A DNA stretch of 64,000 bases, taken from Humulus lupulus. Taxonomy: Eukaryota > Streptophyta > Magnoliopsida > Rosales > Cannabaceae. The DNA lies in NCBI RefSeq assembly GCF_963169125.1, contig NC_084802.1:113154903-113218902 (forward strand), written 5' to 3'. A model generated the notes under the pieces. It searched no databases. It had not been told where the DNA came from and was given only the letters and a program-made list of their open reading frames with translations. Positions 21,872 through 31,619 of the stretch are shown here, one piece after another (position 1 is the first letter of the stretch; the number at the start of each line of letters is the position of its first letter). Made by a program: the position numbers and the translations under genes.

Positions 21872-24187
21872 ATGGCGCCTAAGAACACCAATGCGACCTC
21901 CAAGAAGACAGGCTCCTCTAAAGAGCCTGCCAGATTAGAAGGTCCTAGCCTTCAAGATTGTGAAACTGAGCCTAGAGTCGTACTCGAAGATGTAACCCCA
22001 GAGGTTGAAGAGCTCCAGGAAGCCATGAGCGCCTTCCAGGAGGAGATGGCACAGTTCAATGACAGACAGGAGGCGTTCGCTAAAGAAATGGCTAGGCAGA
22101 ATGCCGCATTCGAGCAGCAAAGATCGGAAATGGATGCCAGGAGTGAGGAGATCCGGCGACAGCAGGAGGAGGCCGATAGGCGACATCGTGAGGCTGCACT
22201 TGCTCTGGAGGCAGCTACGCAGCTGACCTGGGCCAATGCTCAAGTTGTACCTAGAGTGGCAGCCACCCCAGGAGCAAGGACCACAGAAGCTGGATGTAAG
22301 AATACTGATAGACCCCACTCTCGCGGATCAAGCAGGGGTGGTAGTAACCCACCTGGTCGTGAGGAAGATGGAGTCCGGTCGGACACTGCCTCAACTCAAA
22401 GGGGGAACTCTAGAACCCCCTCAAGGAGCCACCGATCAGAGACTTCCAGGTCAGGAAGTCATAAGTCAGGTAGCAAGAAAACACCTCCTAAGCAGGAGCA
22501 CAATAGAGCTCCTCGAGGTAAAGAAACTTCCCACTTCAAAGATGGGCATGGGCGTGATGAAGCTGACAGTCATCACACAGACCAGTCAAAAGAGAAGAAT
22601 AATGACAACCATCGAGGAGGAAAAGATCGCCCAGCTCAGACAAGAAGGCCACCACTACATCCCAACCAGCGCAGTGGCAAGGAGCATGTTCCACCCAGCA
22701 AACCTTCTGAGAAGACTCGGAGTACAGTATTCGATCGATTGGGAAAGCACACTACTCAGAAGGATCTAAGGGACGTCCTTACTGATAGAAGAAGGACCGT
22801 CCCGGTCGAAGGGCAAGAGCCAATTTGACCTACCAGTCCAGTAGAAATACTCGATGATGGTCTGCCGGATAGGAGCGCCCGACCAGGCGATCCCGAAAAT
22901 GAGTCCCAAGCAGTGGCCCCAGGCATTCAAGCCCAGCATGATGCTCTGACAGCAGCAGTCCAGAGTCTGTCAAAACGACCATCTGCGAATTATCCAGTAG
23001 ACCACAGGAGTGGCAACCCTTTCTGTGCTCGAATTAAAGCAGCCCAACCACCAGCGAAATACAAAGCACCAGTACTGCCAGTTTATACAGAAAAGGCAGA
23101 CCCGATAAGGCATGTTGGGAAGTTCGAAGATCAGATGGAGCTGCTCGGGGTGAGTGATGACTATCGGTGCAGAGTCTTCCCCACCACGCTGTCCGACACT
23201 ACCCAGGAGTGGTATTGGAAGTGTAAGCCGAACTCCATCACTTCTTGGGAAAGTTTTAGAAAGGAGTTTTGCAGGCAGTTTAGTGCTGCTCGGACACCTC
23301 CTGTTTACGCCAATCACTTGGAAGATATTAAGCAAGGAACGGATGAGTCTCTCAAGAACTACATACAAAGGTTCATGAGAGAAGCTAACCGAGCTACTGC
23401 AATTGGAGATGAGGGGAAGATGGTGGCAATTTCTTCTGGAATTATCTATTGGAGTCCTTTGTGGGACAGCATTCATCGCAATCCAATTTCAACATTACAA
23501 CAATTTTTGGACTGGGTGGACAAATACATGAAGTTGGATGATGCGATTGAGAAGGGAGAGAAGGGCTTGAACAATCCGAGCGGATCGACTGATCCTCCCA
23601 AGAATGGTGGAAATGATCAAAATGGTGGTAAGAAACGTGGGAATAACGGGTCTGACCGCCACAATGAGAAGAAGGCTAAGTCGGGACAAAACGACAAGCC
23701 AACTAAGTACAAACCCCGGTTCACCAACTACACCACTCTTTCGTCGAGCCGAACAGAGATCTATTTGGCCAGTCACCAAGAGGTCCCCTACCGGAAACCC
23801 CCACCTATCAAGAAGGAGATGAGTAAGAGAGATATGAACAAGTTCTGTCGCTTCCATGGAGACTATGGTCACGACACGAATGAGTGCAATCATCTCAAAG
23901 ATGAGATAGAGTTTCTCCTCCGGTCGGGGAAGCTGAAGAAGTATCGAGCAGAGAAGACCCAGAGAGAGGAGAGTAACAACAATCCTGGGTTCAAGCGGCA
24001 ACGATCCCCACCTTTGCAACCTGAACCTGTGGACTTCACACTAGATACCATATGTGGAGGTCCACATCTTGCTGGAGATAGCAATAAGGCGAGGGAGAGG
24101 TATGCTCGCACCCTTCGTCATGAGTTGGATGCAGCATCAACCTCCGAAGTTATGACAGTGGAGGAGCGATCGCCAAAGAACCCATGA
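21872..24187 (+). pseudogene. gag: Element 4 Gag (two internal stops)
   Basis: It starts MAPKNTNATS, 34 nt after the PBS. A coiled coil spans about residues 45-120 (EVEELQEAMSAFQEEMAQ...). A Ser/Arg/Lys-rich, disordered middle follows. The capsid-like Gag domain (CRVFPTTLSDTTQEWYWK, SITSWESFRKEF, NYIQRFMREANR) is at about 23160-23400. The knuckle KFCRFHGDYGHDTNEC is at 23840-23890. A TGA at 22826-22828, where the relatives read CGA (Arg), and another at 24185-24187 interrupt the frame. Otherwise the whole of gag, protease and RT is in a single phase. Confidence 0.9.
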
Positions 24188-24229
24188 TACGAAAGTAAGT
24201 CCCTCACTTTCACTGAAGAAGAGGCTTGA

Positions 24230-24868
24230 CACGTAAGGTATCCTCACAATGACCCTCTTGTTGTGACAGTCCAAATTGCCAATATGAAGGTGAAGAGATG
24301 TCTGGTCGACACAGGGAGTTTTGTGAACATTATTTATAAGTCATCCTTCGAGAGGATAAGGCTATCTATCAATGACTTGAAGCCATGCTCTCAAGTCATT
24401 TATGGGTTCACTGGAGAAGGATTGTCACCAGCTGGAACCATTAAGTCGCCAGTCATGACGGGGGAGGCTCCCAAACATGAGACAGTAATGACCGAGTTTT
24501 TGATTGTTGACTACCCGTCCGCCTACAATGTGGTTATTGGTCAACCACTGCTCACAAACTTACATGCGGCAGTTTCAATCTGGAACCTTTCCATGAAGTT
24601 CCCGACCAGTGCGGGCATAGGCTGCGTCCAAGGAGACCAGAGGGAGGCTAGGGAGTGCTATAATGCCTCGGTAGCTAAAGCAAGGAAGGGGGCCAAGGAG
24701 AGCAACATGATTGTATGTGCTGAGAGAGAGGAGGTGGACGAGATGGATGTCGACCGGAGTTTTGCAGTTGTAACCGATCAGGAAGAGATGTTAGAGGAGT
24801 TTGGCCAAGAGAGCACTCTTGGTTTAAAAGAGCAGAAAACCCCATACTGTGATGAAGTCACCAAATAG
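24230..24868 (+). CDS. pol: Element 4 aspartic protease
   Basis: After a TGA at 24227-24229 the frame is open to the UAG at 24866-24868. The catalytic motif reads CLVDTGSFVNIIYKS (Asp at about 24308), followed by YGFTGEGLSPAGTIK and the VDYPSAYNVVIGQPLL block. The Phe after DTGS replaces the usual Ser. The tail is acidic (EEVDEMDVDRSF...) and ends EVTK before the stop. It would process Gag-Pol. Confidence 0.87.
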   Translation, partial: HVRYPHNDPLVVTVQIANMKVKRCLVDTGSFVNIIYKSSFERIRLSINDLKPCSQVIYGFTGEGLSPAGTIKSPVMTGEAPKHETVMTEFLIVDYPSAYNVVIGQPLLTNLHAAVSIWNLSMKFPTSAGIGCVQGDQREARECYNASVAKARKGAKESNMIVCAEREEVDEMDVDRSFAVVTDQEEMLEEFGQESTLGLKEQKTPYCDEVTK

Positions 24869-24913
24869 GGCGTTGCCCAAAGCGAGGGAAGGGACTTTGA
24901 TCCTCTCTTTGGG
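24866..24913 (+). promoter_or_regulatory. Element 4 UAG plus downstream stem-loop at the protease/RT junction
   Basis: TAG (24866-24868), a 7-nt spacer GGCGTTG, then arms CCCAAAGCGAGG (24876-24887) and CCTCTCTTTGGG (24902-24913) around a 14-nt loop, 11 of 12 pairs. The next codons continue in the same frame into RT (GVAQSEGRDFDP). The spacer and arms match elements 2, 3 and 5. I read this as a stop-readthrough signal; splicing across the stop, as reported for Ogre, is the main alternative. Confidence 0.6.
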
Positions 24914-26732
24914 GATTATGAAAGTGATGTGGGACCATCCGAGGAGTTAGAGGAGGTCCTGATAGATGAGAATGACCCGACCAGAGGGGTCAAAATTGGA
25001 AAAAAGTTGAAAGCAGAGGTGAGAGCACAGCTGGTGGAATTCTTGCGAAGGAATCAAGATGTCTTCGCCTGGTCTCACAAGGATATGGTGGGTATCTCAC
25101 CAACTGTGATCAGCCACGTGCTCAACATGGATGAAAGTTATCCAGCGGTGTAGCATAAAAGGAGATTGCTTGACAAGGATCGAGCAAAGGCTCTTAAGGG
25201 GGAGGTAAAGCGGCTAAAGGAGAATGGGTTTATAAGGGAAGCATATTACCCTGCCTGGGTTTCAAACCCAGTGTTGGTGCCCAAACCCAATGGAAAATGG
25301 AGGACTTGTGTAGATTTTACCGACTTGAACAAAGCATGCCCAAAGGACTGCTTTCCTTTACCGAGAATAGACCAGTTGGTAGATGCAACCTCTGGTCATG
25401 AAACATTGTCCTTCATGGATGCATATTCGGGCTACAACCAGATCAATATGTATCTTCCTGTTGAAGAACATACCAGCTTCCAAACAGACATAGGGCTATA
25501 CTACTACAAGGTCATTCCCTTCGGATTGAACAATGCGGGAGCTACCTACCAACATTTGGTGAATGGTATGTTCTGTGACTTAATCGGCAAGAGCATGGAG
25601 GTGTACGTAGACGATATGCTGGTAAAATCAAAGGAAGCTGAAGGGCATGTGCGAGACTTGGAGGTGTGTTTTGTAATACTGAGAAAGTACAGCATGAAGT
25701 TAAACCCCCTCAAGTGCTCATTTCGAATGGGTTCTGGAAAATTTCATGGGTTTATTGTGAACTACCGAGGAATAGAGGCAAACCAAGAAAAGATAAAGGC
25801 TCTCATAGACATGAAGTCTCCGGCCAAAATTAAGGATGGGGAAAGCTTGACTGGGCGGATTGTAGCTCTAAGCAGGTTCGTCTCTAAATCAACGGACAAG
25901 TGCGTCCCATTTTGTAACATGCTTAGAGGAAGCAAGAAGTTTGAGTGGACGGTAGAATGTGAGCAAGCTTTCCAAGCCATAAAGGAACATTTGGCCAACC
26001 TCCTGTTCTTTCGAAGCCCGTAGATGGAGAAGACCTCTTTATGTACCTAGCAGTCACGGAGCATGCTGTTAGTGTTGCCCTAGCACGAGAAGAGGATAGA
26101 GTGTAGCACCCGGTGTACTATGTCAGCAAACGGTTGACAGGAGCAAAATCCCGGTATCCCATGATCGAGAAGTTGGCTTATTGCTTGTTACTTGCATCAC
26201 AAAAATTGCGGCCGTACTTCCAGGTACACCCCATTAAAGTCCTTACCGACCAACCCCTACGTCATGTCTTACAGAAGCCGGAGTCATCTAGTCGATTACT
26301 TAAATGGACAGTTGAGTTGGGCCAATTCGAAATCAAGTACCAACCGAGATCTGCTATTAAGGGTCATGCTTTGGAAAATTTCATTGCTGAATGTACTGGG
26401 ATCGCTGATGTTCCCGACCAGCAAGAGCGTGTCACTGAGCAGAAAGAGGAACTTCCTTCTTGGCAACTTTTTGTTGATGGGTCGTCGAATGAGCATCATT
26501 CAGGAGCTGGGATATATTGGTTACGCCAGAGAAGCACCGAATTCATTGTGCACTAAGGTTCAGATTCAATGCTTCTAATAATGAGGTGGAGTATGAAGCT
26601 CTCCTAGCAGGCTTACGCCTAGCTAGAGATGTGTGTGCCTGGTCGGTGGAAGTGAACAGCGATTCCCAATTGGTGGTCTACCAAGTCTTGGGGGAATATC
26701 AGGCAAGGGGCCTACGCATGGTGCCATACTAA
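24869..26732 (+). pseudogene. pol: Element 4 reverse transcriptase and RNase H domains
   Basis: The N-terminal block has RNQDVFAWSHKDMVGI, followed by a stop at 25151-25153 (TAG, where relatives have CAG). The long frame 25166-26023 holds KPNGKWRTCVDFTDLNKACP, DAYSGYNQI, and YVDD at 25604-25615. A one-base loss near 26000 shifts the frame, a TAG (26104-26106) follows, and 26113-26556 carries the connection/RNase H with FVDGSSNEHHSGAG. A further shift near 26515 moves to 26517-26732 with NNEVEYEALLAGL and NSDSQLVV, the archaeal-type RNase H. All catalytic motifs are still recognisable. Confidence 0.9.
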
Positions 26733-28155
26733 AATAAGACCAAGGATCTGCTAGCACAATTCGAGGAGTACACCATCAAGTTGGTACCACGGGAGCAGAA
26801 CTCTAATGCAGATGCTCTAGCAAAGTTAGCTAGTGCAAAAGATGCCGAAACTCTGAACATAGTAGCAGTGGAATATTTGGCGGAGCCGAGCATTAATGAA
26901 CAAGAAGCCATGCCTATCACAATAGCTAACATTTGGATGATGCCCATCATTGCTTACCATGAGCAAGGAACCCTCCCAGATGATCGTAGTGAAGCAAAGA
27001 AGATTATGAGGCAAGCTGCTAGGTACACTATGATGGATGGAGTGTTGTATAGAAGAGGGTACTCTTTGCCTCTACTCAGGTGCATAACACCCGACCAGTC
27101 AAAAAATTTATTAGCTGAAGTGCACGAAGGGTTTTGTGGAGATCATGCTGGGGGGCAGAGTCTATCTAAAAAGATTCTGCGGAAAGGATTTTTCTGGCCT
27201 ACAATGAACGAGGATTCTATGGAGTATGTGAAGAAGTGTGATAAGTGCCAGAGATTTTCTAAAGTGCCCAAGGCGCCTCCGAATGTCTTAAAGAAAATGC
27301 AGATCCCATGGCCTTTTGCAGTGTGGGGCATTGATCTGATCGGGAAATTGCCCACAGGGAAAGGAAGAGTGCAGTTTGCAGTGGTTGCAGTGGATTATTT
27401 CACTAAGTGGACTGAGGCCGAACCACTATCCATGATCACCTCAAAGAAAGTGTTAGACTTTGTGGTTAAGAATATAATATGTCGCTATGGTCTGCCCAAG
27501 AAGATAGTGTCTGACAACGGCACCCAATTCGACAGTGACATATTTACCGATTTCTGCACTCGGCATGGCATCACAAAAATTTTCTCCTCGGTGGCCCATC
27601 CACAAGCCAATGGGCAAGTTGAAGCCGTAAACAAAACTTTGAAGGACACCCTGAAAAAGCGTCTAGAACGAGCTAAGAGTGCTTGGGCGGAAGAATTGCC
27701 AGAAGTCCTTTGGTCATACAGGACTACTGCAGGGACAGCAACTGGTCATACCCCCTTCTCCTTGGCGTATGGGTATGAAGACATGTTACCTGTGGAAGTA
27801 GACCCCCCATCTCATCGAAGGACCATGTACAACCAGGAGGAGAATCATCAATTGCTAGCAGAATTTTTGGATTTCCTCGAGGAGAGACGAGAAAAGGCAA
27901 GCTTGAGAGTTGCTGCTCATCAGCATAAAGTGGCGCGCTATTTCAATTCCAAAGTCCGAGATCGAAAGTGGAGATTTGGTCCTCAGAAAGGTGTTCGTCA
28001 GAGACCCGACAGCTGGCGTACTAAGACCAAATTGGGAAGGACCATATCAAATTGAGCAGGTCTTGCCACTCGGCACCTACAAGCTTGCTCGGTTAAATGG
28101 AGAGCTGATCAGGAACTACTAGAATGGCGATCACTTGAGGAAATATTATCAATGA
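26733..28155 (+). pseudogene. pol: Element 4 RNase H end and integrase, nearly intact
   Basis: The frame 26781-28055 (424 codons) starts in the last RNase H motif (EQNSNADALAKLAS) and runs through the integrase: HEGFCGDHAGG, CDKCQRF, WGIDLIGKLPTGKG, VSDNGTQFDS and NGQVEAVNKTL, so the HHCC zinc site and all three acidic residues are present. Near 27975 the frame shifts within the C-terminal domain; the expected end NGELIRNY.NGDHLRKYYQ is found in another frame, finishing at 28155, with one stop inside. There is no chromodomain. Confidence 0.92.
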
Positions 28156-29118
28156 ATACTGCTTACAGAGTAGTAGCTTTGTATCAAGTGCTTAACTTGT
28201 TATTTAAGTTTGTTTGTGAACTGACTATTTGCTAACCAGTCATGTTATTTTGAACAATCTTATTTTGTTTGAAACTCGTTATTAGACACGTTTTGTCATT
28301 TATTTTTACGAGTAATAAAAGAGATCACGCGCAGCATGGTCGAATCTTGCTACAAATTGTGCATATGTGTTGATTATTCTTGCTTGGCAGTGTTCAACTG
28401 TCATTACAATTTAAACAAAAAAGATCTTCTAAAAATAAATATACATATATATCGGGCAGTGTTCAACTGGTCGGTATCCATCAGATGAATGACCAACATT
28501 TAAATAGTTGCATGTTTTTGCAGCGGTTAACTGCTGAAATATGTTTGTATATTCTATGTGTTTCACGAGTAGTAACTGCTCGGACAAATTCGGTCAAGTA
28601 GCAAGTGATCAAGGATTTTTCAACCCTCAATCACTTGGGGGACACATAGGGTATACTGGTTGACTTGTAAAATTTTGAAGTCCAAAAAGGCCATTAAGCT
28701 AACTTGTTTGACAAAGCTTAAGTAACTTGGAATTTTTAAAATTTTAAGTTAGAAATAGATATTCGTGTTACAATAAACGTTATGCTCATAAAATGTTAGA
28801 GCAATAAGAGCGTGAGAAAGTATACTTAGTATGGTCTTATGAAATGTTTAGAATTTCTAAGTTAGAAAACTAAGTCCTCATGTGAAAATAAAGGGCATAC
28901 AAAGTGACTTTACTATTCACAATAAACTTGTAATGTTTTAAGTGTAAAAAGACTTAAATGTTTCAAGTTATCTAAAAAAGAAAAGTAAAGAGCAAATGCC
29001 AAATAGCTCGATCATACGATCAAGAGTATATGACAAAACACAAAACAAAATATGATAGAAGGCTGGTAGGACAACAACTTGTCTGGTCGGGCAGAAGCTT
29101 CTCTAGTAGGATGAGGGA
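28156..29118. other. Element 4 convergent spacer
   Basis: About 960 bp of AT-rich sequence between pol and the antisense gene, with no protein. It contains the conserved hairpin/PPT-like pair at 28603-28648 and should hold 3' ends of both transcripts. Its middle (28660-29000) aligns in reverse with 40850-41220 of element 3. Confidence 0.6.
28603..28648 (+). promoter_or_regulatory. Element 4 internal PPT-like tract and hairpin
   Basis: Arms AAGTGATCAAGG and CCCTCAATCACTT (28603-28636) enclose a short loop, and the second arm runs straight into CACTTGGGGGACACATA, a near copy of the true tract CTTGGGGGGCAAATG at 35137-35150. Equivalents are at 11041-11085, 41281-41323 and 63167-63231. Confidence 0.55.
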
Positions 29119-31619
29119 TCACTGGTCGGCTCTAGTAGGTTGATCAACCCCCTCCTCGGCATCAATTGCTCCTTCCGGTCAGAATGATAGCGTAGGGGAA
29201 GTAGATGTAGTTCCAGCAGGATTAGCAGCTTCTTCAGCAGCCCTGACCTCACATTTGGCGAGCTCCTCTGCCTTAATCTCCTCGATGAGAAAGTCCAGGT
29301 TGAGAGGCCTGTTTAGCTTCCACACCTGATAAAAACAGTTGAAGCAGATCTCCTCGTAGCGAGTCAGATCAGCTTCCTTCTCCTACTTCAGCTCCTCATT
29401 CTCGCGAATTAGTCCCTCGTTCTCGCGAGCTAACCCCTCGTTCTCACGAGTCAGTTTGTCTAACCGATCAGTTAGTGACTTGTTGGCTTGGGTTAATTTT
29501 TCATTCCCATCAGCAAACCCCTTAAGAGACTCCTCTTGCTCAGCCACAATCTTCTCTGACCGCTCCAACTTGGATTGAAGAGCATCCACCTTAGCATGAG
29601 CCTCCACTAGTTGATCATTTAAGACCTTGATCAACTCCTTGTAGTCTACTGATCGGTGCTGGGCATGACATATTTTCATGAGCGTCTGCATGAAAAACAA
29701 AAAGTTTTTACAAAGTATGAACATAAGTAACAAACTGTCTTTGTGGTAGAGCACTTACATTCGCCAACTGAGCAATCCCTCTCTGTAAGATGACATCAAC
29801 ACTGAGTCGAGGGAAGGATTCAAAGCCTTGAATCGTTGAAGCATCGTGGAGAGTCTGATCAACTGCTCCCCTCCCAATGGTACTAGCAGTGTGTAGTGCC
29901 TCGCTCGGGCCGGTCGGACGAGGAGGGGTTAGGCTCGTTGAAGGAGAAAGCGAGGAAGGGGTCAACTGCGGGATCGTAACTAACCCCTCAGTTTGTCTCC
30001 CTTGGCTGGGCAGCACTATCCTTGGGACCTTGCTCGGGGGAGTGGAGCCACTTCCTTCTCCAGACTTCCTCTTCGGGGCAGGAGGAGCGTTGTAGTGCCT
30101 GAACATCTCCGGATCTGCAAAAGAGGAAAACACAAGATTCGTTAGAAAAAAAAATAATAAAGCAATATGTGGATGAGTATATTACTACTACAGTTCTATT
30201 AGTCTCATATCACCAAGTTATCAAACATATTTCTATGACTACTAGACTTGAGTTGAGGATCTGATCGAGGAAGTCGTCCTCGTCGTCAGATGATGAGCTG
30301 AGGTCCCTCTCAGGCTGGATGGCCTTTCCCTTCCCGGACTGGGCGGGAATGGCAGGACTGCGCTGATACTCAGGCTGAGGCTCCCTAATGATGAGATCGC
30401 CTGGTCTACAAGAGTGAGGAGATGGTCCAGGAGAAAACTGGTCAGTCACCACCTCAGTCCCGGCGTTGGACTAATCAGTCGCGTTATTCTCCTTAGTGGT
30501 ACTCTCCACTGTAATGTTTTGGTTACATGGTAGCAGGCCCACCATCTAAAGGTTGTCCACAGTAACCAAAATTTTCACGTCTTTCTCCTCAATACACATG
30601 TTAGCCAACTCCTTTGCTCGCTTGAACATCTCTTCAGTGGGCAAGGGTTGCTTGAATGGACCCGCATGTGTAAAAGCCAAGTTGTTGGCTTTGATGTCTG
30701 ATGTGAGGAAATACTCTGTGTAGTATTTCCTGGGGTTCGACTTGTGTGCGATACCACAAAGGCATTTAACCTCTTTTTGCCTGTGAAAGAGGTGGAAAAA
30801 ACCAGTGTTCTTATGGCTTGGGTTAGTCCTGAAGTCGAACAAGTAATGTACCTCATGAGGAGTAGGCTCATCCCAGCCTTGCAGATAGTAGAGAATGTAC
30901 AGCGCAGACAACGCCTGAATCCCATTCGGAGCGATCTGGAAAGGGGAGATGTTGAAATAATCCACTACAAACCAGAAGAAAGGGTGTAGTGGGATTGTCG
31001 CTCCTGCGTAGATATGGTGCCTAGACTAGGCACAGTATGGTCTACCGGGCCTGTTGGCTCTCTGGTGAGGGCGCGGACATATCACGTTCACCCCACTCAA
31101 ACCCAAGGCTTGGATGTGTTTGTCGAACATCCCAGGATTGAGTTTCATAGGCTTGGCAGTGAACCAGGAAGGTGTTTCTTCTCCTTCCTTCCTTGGTTTT
31201 TGGACGGCCAAGTGCTGGACCTCGGTGGCGAACTCCTAGGTGATTCGTCTCCGACTCTTACTTGATTTTGACACCTGAAGAGGTGGTCTCGAAGAGGCTG
31301 TAGTGTAGGCCTCACTGCGTTCCACCCCTTTTTGCACCGCTCTTCGTGCAACTTGTGGATCTTGGTCCTGGGGGAGTCTATTGGACTTCTTCACCCTCAT
31401 GGTCGACTGTTCAGCTTGTTGAAGAAACTGCTCTTCGTGGAGAAAGTACAAAGCTGAACGGGGAAGGATCTGCTTGAAGCGGTGGAGGTGATCCTTAGGA
31501 GTACGACTGGTGGAAGACTTTGATGAGGAATTGCTGCTTTGAGGGGTCTCGATTGACTGCGGGATAGACGTATCGAAGTCCGTGTAGTTGTCACCTCCCC
31601 TATAGTCAAAGCGATTCAT
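29119..31619 (-). pseudogene. Element 4 antisense gene, three coding exons, disrupted
   Basis: Start MNRFDYRGGDN at 31619. Exons 31619-30248, 30114-29759 and 29685-29119 are separated by GT-AG introns at exactly the places found in element 3. Exon 1 contains RSALYFLHEEQFL, HQRANRPG, the LHPFF..V.DYFNISPFQIAPNG block and EPTPHEVHYLFDFRTNPS. Exon 2 is Ser/Pro-rich, exon 3 is coiled coil (KVLNDQLVEAHAKVDALQSK). A frame break near 31240 and stops in exon 1 (near 31028 and 30966) break it. It is convergent with pol. Function unknown; it belongs to the same family as 8040-10687. Confidence 0.78.

Noticed and set aside
25151..25153. Second readthrough stop near the start of RT in element 4
   Set aside because: TAG stands where elements 2 and 3 have CAG. 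Private mutation without downstream structure.
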